The position numbers and the translations under genes were made by a program. The notes under the pieces were generated by a model. The model had not been told where the DNA came from. It saw nothing but the letters and a program-made list of their open reading frames with translations, and did no database searches. From positions 558,001 to 622,000 of the forward strand of contig JBBDHG010000031.1 in assembly GCA_037951165.1 (NCBI GenBank): DNA of 64,000 nt, in the 5' to 3' direction. Of this stretch, positions 59,640 to 64,000 are shown one piece after another; the first letter of the stretch is position 1, and every line of letters begins with the position of its first letter. Source of the DNA: Lophius americanus. Taxonomy: Eukaryota; Chordata; Actinopteri; Lophiiformes; Lophiidae.

Positions 59640-60430
59640 CCTACTCTGTGAGGCGTCATAGCCGACAAATTGTGCAGCGTTATGCCTCTGTAATGTAATT
59701 TTATGACGCTGATGCCTCTGTGATGAATTTGCTGTAGTGCCTCTGTGATGTAATGATGTAGGTCTAGTGCCTCAGAGATGAAATGAAGTGATTCCAGTGT
59801 GTCTGTGATGTTACGTCTCAGCTTTAGTGCCTCCGTGACATAATGTTATTGCTCTGGTGCCTCTCTGAACTAATTTGTGGCTGTAGTTCATCTGTGACGC
59901 AATGTTGTGGCTATAGTGCTTCTGTGATGTATTGTTGTTGCTTTTGTGCCTCTGTGTTGTAATGATATGGGTGTAGGGCCTCAGTTACGTAATGATTTGA
60001 TTCTAGTGCTTCTATGATGTAATGTTGTGGCTCTAGTGCTTCTATGACGTAATGTTGTGGCTATAGTGCTTCTATGACGTAATGTTGTGGCTATAGTGCT
60101 TCTATGATGTGATGTTGTGGCTCTAGTGCCTCTGTGATGTAATGATATGGCTCGGGTGTCTCAGTGATGTAATGAGGTGATTGTAGTGCCTTTGTGACGT
60201 AATGTTGTGTCTCAGAGATGTAATGTTGGGGCTCTAGTGTCTCAGTGATGTAATGTTGGGGCTCTAGTGTCTCAGCGATGTAATGTTGTGGTTGTAGTGC
60301 CTTTGTGACGTAATGTTGTGTCTCAGAGATTTAATGTTGGGGCTCTAGTGCCTCTGTGATGTAATGTTGGGTCTCTAGTGTCTCAGTGATGTAATGTTGT
60401 GGTTGTAGTGGCCCTTTGATGATGTGGCAT
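59640..60430. repeat. 30-bp minisatellite
   Basis: About 25 units built on 'tagtgcttctatgacgtaat' followed by 'gttgtggcta'. The most uniform units are at about 60004-60135. Variation includes 'cctctgtgatg' and 'tctcagtgatg' versions, and some units are shortened. Confidence 0.9.
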
Positions 60431-60759
60431 TAATAACCTAAAGCAGGAACATTAGGCCATGTACCTCTACAACAGGCTACCTTGTCAGGTCTGTCCACAT
60501 GACAAAGGGACATGTGACCTGGGTGGCGGCGGCGGTGGCACAAAGCAGCAGCATCATCAGCAGTGTTGTTCTCCTGTAGCACAAAGTCAGCGGCGTTATC
60601 TTTAGCCCCACAGACCAGCCCTCCCTCTGCATCCTACATAAGGTCAGGTCAGACTGAACACATGGCTTTGGAGTATTCCCCTCAGAATGCCCCCAACATA
60701 CCACAGCACACTCGCCATCATGCCCATCGTTTTATGGGGGATAGTAGCTAAGAATAATG

Positions 60760-61578
60760 AGACAAGTACAGTCCGACTACAATTTTGAGGTACCTGTACT
60801 CGATGCTACTTAGTACTTCTACTCCACTACATTTGACGGCTGTAATCACGAGTTACTTGTTGGATTATGGTAATTGGAATGGTAAACGAACGGGTCATAA
60901 TTTCTCAACGGTTTTGTCCGATTTAGTCCAAATTCGGTGCACATGAATCAACTGGAGGTGATCAATCTTGTACATATATCGTATTTTACTCTAATAATTC
61001 ACATTTTACTCACCATGGGGACTTTTTTTCACTTATGAAAAACATTGTTTTTTGAATGAAGCTTATGATTTAATTTGAGTTCAATTAGGACAATTGGTTC
61101 TGCAACGCAGGGGATTGGGGGCTTTTCGGGGATTTCAGATGGAAATATTGTTCTTTATGCTCTGGCGTATTTGTCTGTAAGCTGTAGTTACTAGTTATTT
61201 TACGGATTAACGCTTTACGTAGAGATAAGTGGTTCCCACAGGACAACGATGCTATAAACACATGCTAATAAATCCTTTTAAGGGTTTCACTACTGAGGAG
61301 CAAAATGTCGTTCTAGTAACTCCACAGTTAACATCTGCAGCAGTGGCATAGACCCACACATTAATGTAGCAGGAATAGTAATCCAAATGTAATAGTTAAA
61401 CACTGAGTGGGACCAATGAGTACTTTAACATTTTCAGTACATTTGCAGGTAAGACTTGCGTACTTTTTCTTGAGTAAGGCTTTTAAAGCACCTGTTTTTA
61501 CTCGTTGTGCAGCATTTTCATAGTGTGGAATTGGTACTTTTACTCAAGTAAAGCCCCTGAATACTTCATCCACCACTG
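60760..61578. mobile_element. hAT-like non-autonomous element with a possible insertion
   Basis: Left part 'acaattttgaggtacctgtact...tacttctactccactacattt'; right end 'tacttttactcaagtaaag...tacttcatccaccactg' at 61578. CCACTG is the usual outer terminus of a very common teleost element. The interior (about 60860-61150) is unlike the usual interior and shares a segment with 50752-50788, so another element may be inserted. Confidence 0.65.
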
Positions 61579-62139
61579 TACCTCATGGCGTGTGAATGAA
61601 CCTGCGATATTTTAGGACTACCGACTCTGGATGCTGCGATATGAGCCGCAGGATTCTTATAAGGGACGCTGGATGACATCATTACTCCAAAAAGCACTTA
61701 TGAGGATACAGTCGACTAACGCCGCTGTTATGTCTGTCAGTCCGTGGAGTGCAATGCCATTCATTTTTTTCCTCCTCATCACCCCGCTGGGAGAGAGATC
61801 ATTGGATGCAGCACACTGTGGCCCAGCCTGAATTCAATTATCCCGTCACAGCAGAGACGATATAATCCTGTTGTGGTTCAGAAATTGCCTTCTGTAGAAA
61901 ACCCATCAACATCCCTGTTAGGACCGGCGAGGGAATTAATGTTTCACTAAGCCTCAACTTTCTGAGACCTTTTTATTTCCCTGCGCATATTTCACATGGT
62001 TAACGTTAATACCTGAAATGTATTAGTTAGTCGGTAGAAAAACCAAAGAGACAATGAGTAAAATTTAGGGCTATCTCTTTGAATAGACACATTCTCAAGA
62101 AAGCATAATTTATACTAGTTGGTCAAATTGAAGCGCTTC

Positions 62140-62475
62140 TTTCACTGTATGAATCTGGACTGTTTCACTGTATGAACCTGGACTGTTTCACTGTATGATC
62201 CTGGACTGTTTGACTGTATGAACCTGGACCGTTTGACTGTGTGAACCTGGACTGTGTGATTGTGTGAACCTGTTCCGTTTGACTGTGTGAACCTGGACTG
62301 TTTCACTGTATGAACCTGGACTGTGTGACTGTATGAACCTGGACTTTGTGAATCTGGACTCTGTGATTGTGTGAACCTGGACTGTTTGACTGTATGAACC
62401 TGGACTGTGTGACTGTATGAACCTGGACTTTGTGAGCCTGGACTCTGTGATTGTGTGAACCTGGACGTTTTTCTG
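62140..62475. repeat. 23-bp minisatellite
   Basis: About 14 units of 'actgtatgaacctggactgt' plus 'ttc' or a variant. Because 23 is not a multiple of 3, each reading frame cycles through all three phases and the minus strand reads as a 23-residue repeating peptide over 69 bp. This is a repeat artefact and not a gene. Confidence 0.9.
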
Positions 62476-62909
62476 AACATATGATTTGAGTTTCTGTAAA
62501 GTGTAACTGTAGAAATCACAGTTCTGACTGTAGAAACAATGACCTCATGGGAGTCATGGTTACTGTGTGGTTAAACACGTTACGTAGAACCAACGGCCTG
62601 TTTCATATCCGGCCGCAGACGTTTTTACTCTCCACAAGGACCTTCCTCTCCTCGCGCTTGCTGTTTATATCCAGACTTAAACCAAGTAAGGCAGGAAGTT
62701 TTAAAGTCGTGCTGCCTGAAGTGCATTTATTCAAAAGTTGTTGTGGTTTCTGAGTCGTGTTGTGTATTTTGACAGGAAACCATCAAACCAAAGCTCCGCG
62801 TTTGACTGGCGGGATGTGATGCTGCGCTCTTTAGAGCCACTACTGCCATCATGTGGCTCCAGGCCGGTAAACGCAACAGTTGATCAAGTAGTCACATCCT
62901 TTACTTGTG

Positions 62910-63000
62910 CAGAAGTTACTAATACCGTGCTGCGTATTTTCAAAGTGCAGAAAAAGTATTTCAACTCAAGTAAAGGATCTGAGTACTTCGTCCACCACTG
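62910..63000. mobile_element. hAT-like element, right end
   Basis: 'caactcaagtaaaggatctgagtacttcgtccaccactg' pattern ending at 63000 matches the right end of the element at 60760-61578. Its left part was not identified. Confidence 0.6.
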
Positions 63001-63144
63001 GCATATAATACCTTGTTTTAGTAAGCATGTGAAAGTATTATCAACAAAATGTACTGAAAGTCTCAAGGTACTCACTGTTGTACTATCATATAAGAACTCT
63101 ATTGATTCGTAATCCTGTTTTCAATAATAAATGTTGTTATGGGA

Positions 63145-63890
63145 TGGACAGTAACGAAGTACATTTACACAAGTACTGAACTTCAGTACAAATTTGAGGT
63201 AGTTTCATAATGTGTATTATGTTTTTGTTTTCATTTTCCTCATGAATCAATATACAGATCCATGTTACCGGTAGTGGCTCAAATGTTTGGGATATTTACT
63301 TGAGTATAAGTACAAATATTACACTGTGAAAATTCTCCATTACAAGTAAAACCTCTGTGTTGAAAACTTCCCTTAAACAAAAGTTTGAAAAAAGTACTCA
63401 GTGTTTAACTATTATGTATCCGGATTACTGTTACGGTAGCATTAAAGTGTCGGACTGTGGTACTGCAGTAGGTGTTGATGATCGAGGTAATCTAACTACT
63501 TCATGCCGTTCCTTCGTGAGACACATGATTTTCACTGGACAAGGAGGGTAAGCTAAAAAGTTATCTGAAAAGTAACTAGTAACTAAAGCTGTCGGACCAA
63601 TGTAGTGGATGAGAAAGTTGTTTGATCCATTTGATGTTTAAGAGTTGGAGTATAACGGATCATAAAACGGGAACGATCGAGTAAATTACATGTACCTCTA
63701 ATTTGTACTTGGTTGACCACCGTAGATGTAAAAGGTTGAGGTAATCTAATTACTTTATGGTATAGAGCAGTTTAATCTATAAGAAGATCCTCATAGCTGT
63801 TTCATGGCTTTGCTGTCCAGTGATACTAATACGCAACACGGTATTAGTAACTTTTACACAAGTAAAGGATCTGAATACTTTTTCCACCTA
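63145..63890. mobile_element. hAT-like element, diverged and nested
   Basis: Left part 'gtaacgaagtacatttacac' and 'cagtacaaatttgaggta'; right end 'cacaagtaaaggatctgaatactttttccacct' near 63890. Inside (63560-63590) and again at 63958-64000 is 'ctgaaaagtaa...aagctgtc', the reverse of the usual left-hand block, so copies of opposite orientation are interleaved. Confidence 0.55.
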
Positions 63891-64000
63891 GCTCCAAAAA
63901 AGTCCAATTTTAAATAATTTGTTTTTAAAAAAACAACCTGTAATCTGATTTTATTGTGATCTGAAAAGTAATTAAAGCTGTCAGATAAATGGAGTAAAGT

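Larger units (their letters stand above)
57056..64000 (+). other. adk: adk intron 3 (continues beyond the window)
   Basis: No further adk exon was recognised. The first 2.5 kb show no clear repeat. From 59640 the intron is packed with a 30-bp minisatellite, a hAT-like element, a 23-bp minisatellite and at least two more hAT-like ends. Confidence 0.7.

Noticed and set aside
57056..64000. adk exon 4 within the window
   Set aside because: I looked for a segment encoding the YHAGGSTQN region after an acceptor in the right phase and found none; very long introns are normal for this gene.
1..64000. CRISPR arrays, operons, tRNA or rRNA genes, or an undescribed defence-type system
   Set aside because: The tandem arrays lack CRISPR spacing and unique spacers, gene structure is eukaryotic throughout, and the only tRNA-like signals are parts of SINEs.

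Overview
The window reads as nuclear DNA of a ray-finned fish, most likely a teleost. It has split vertebrate genes with GT-AG introns, an AT-rich background and many worn repeats of teleost type (Tc1-like DNA transposons, tRNA-derived SINEs, hAT-like non-autonomous elements, minisatellites). There is no bacterial or viral operon structure.

Three protein-coding genes can be supported. (1) On the minus strand, the first coding exon of a C1q-like secreted synaptic organiser (C1QL family, nearest C1QL1 by motif) lies at 4140-4787; its second exon is not visible and should lie left of base 1. (2) On the plus strand, a complete vinculin gene (vcl) runs from ATG 10342 to stop 47303. I place 21 coding exons that join in frame to 1065 codons plus stop. 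The 68-residue metavinculin exon of mammals has no room here, because the intron where it should sit is only 77 bp. (3) On the plus strand, the first three coding exons of adenosine kinase (adk) lie at 56208-57055; the rest should lie beyond base 64000.

Layout: 1-4139 is intron or flank of the C1q-like gene; 4788-10120 is the intergenic space between the divergent C1q-like and vinculin genes; 10120-10341 is the vinculin promoter; 10342-47303 is vinculin, whose 16.8 kb first intron carries several repeats and possible regulatory elements; 47304 to about 49860 is the probable vinculin 3' UTR; 49870-56015 is repeat-rich intergenic DNA; 56016-56207 is the adk promoter; 57056-64000 is adk intron 3, packed with two minisatellites and several overlapping hAT-like elements. 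In mammals VCL, AP3M1 and ADK are neighbours; here vcl and adk are adjacent in the same orientation with no AP3M1 exon visible between them.

The three genes do not form a pathway: vinculin links integrin and cadherin adhesions to actin, adenosine kinase clears intracellular adenosine, and C1q-like proteins are secreted neuronal ligands. I found no sign of an undescribed biological system. The points most worth a second look are the missing metavinculin exon, two RFX-type X-boxes in vinculin introns, a 34-bp perfect palindrome, a 48-bp exact repeat within one intron, the family of related Tc1-like copies in vinculin introns, and minisatellites whose period sets the reading frame.
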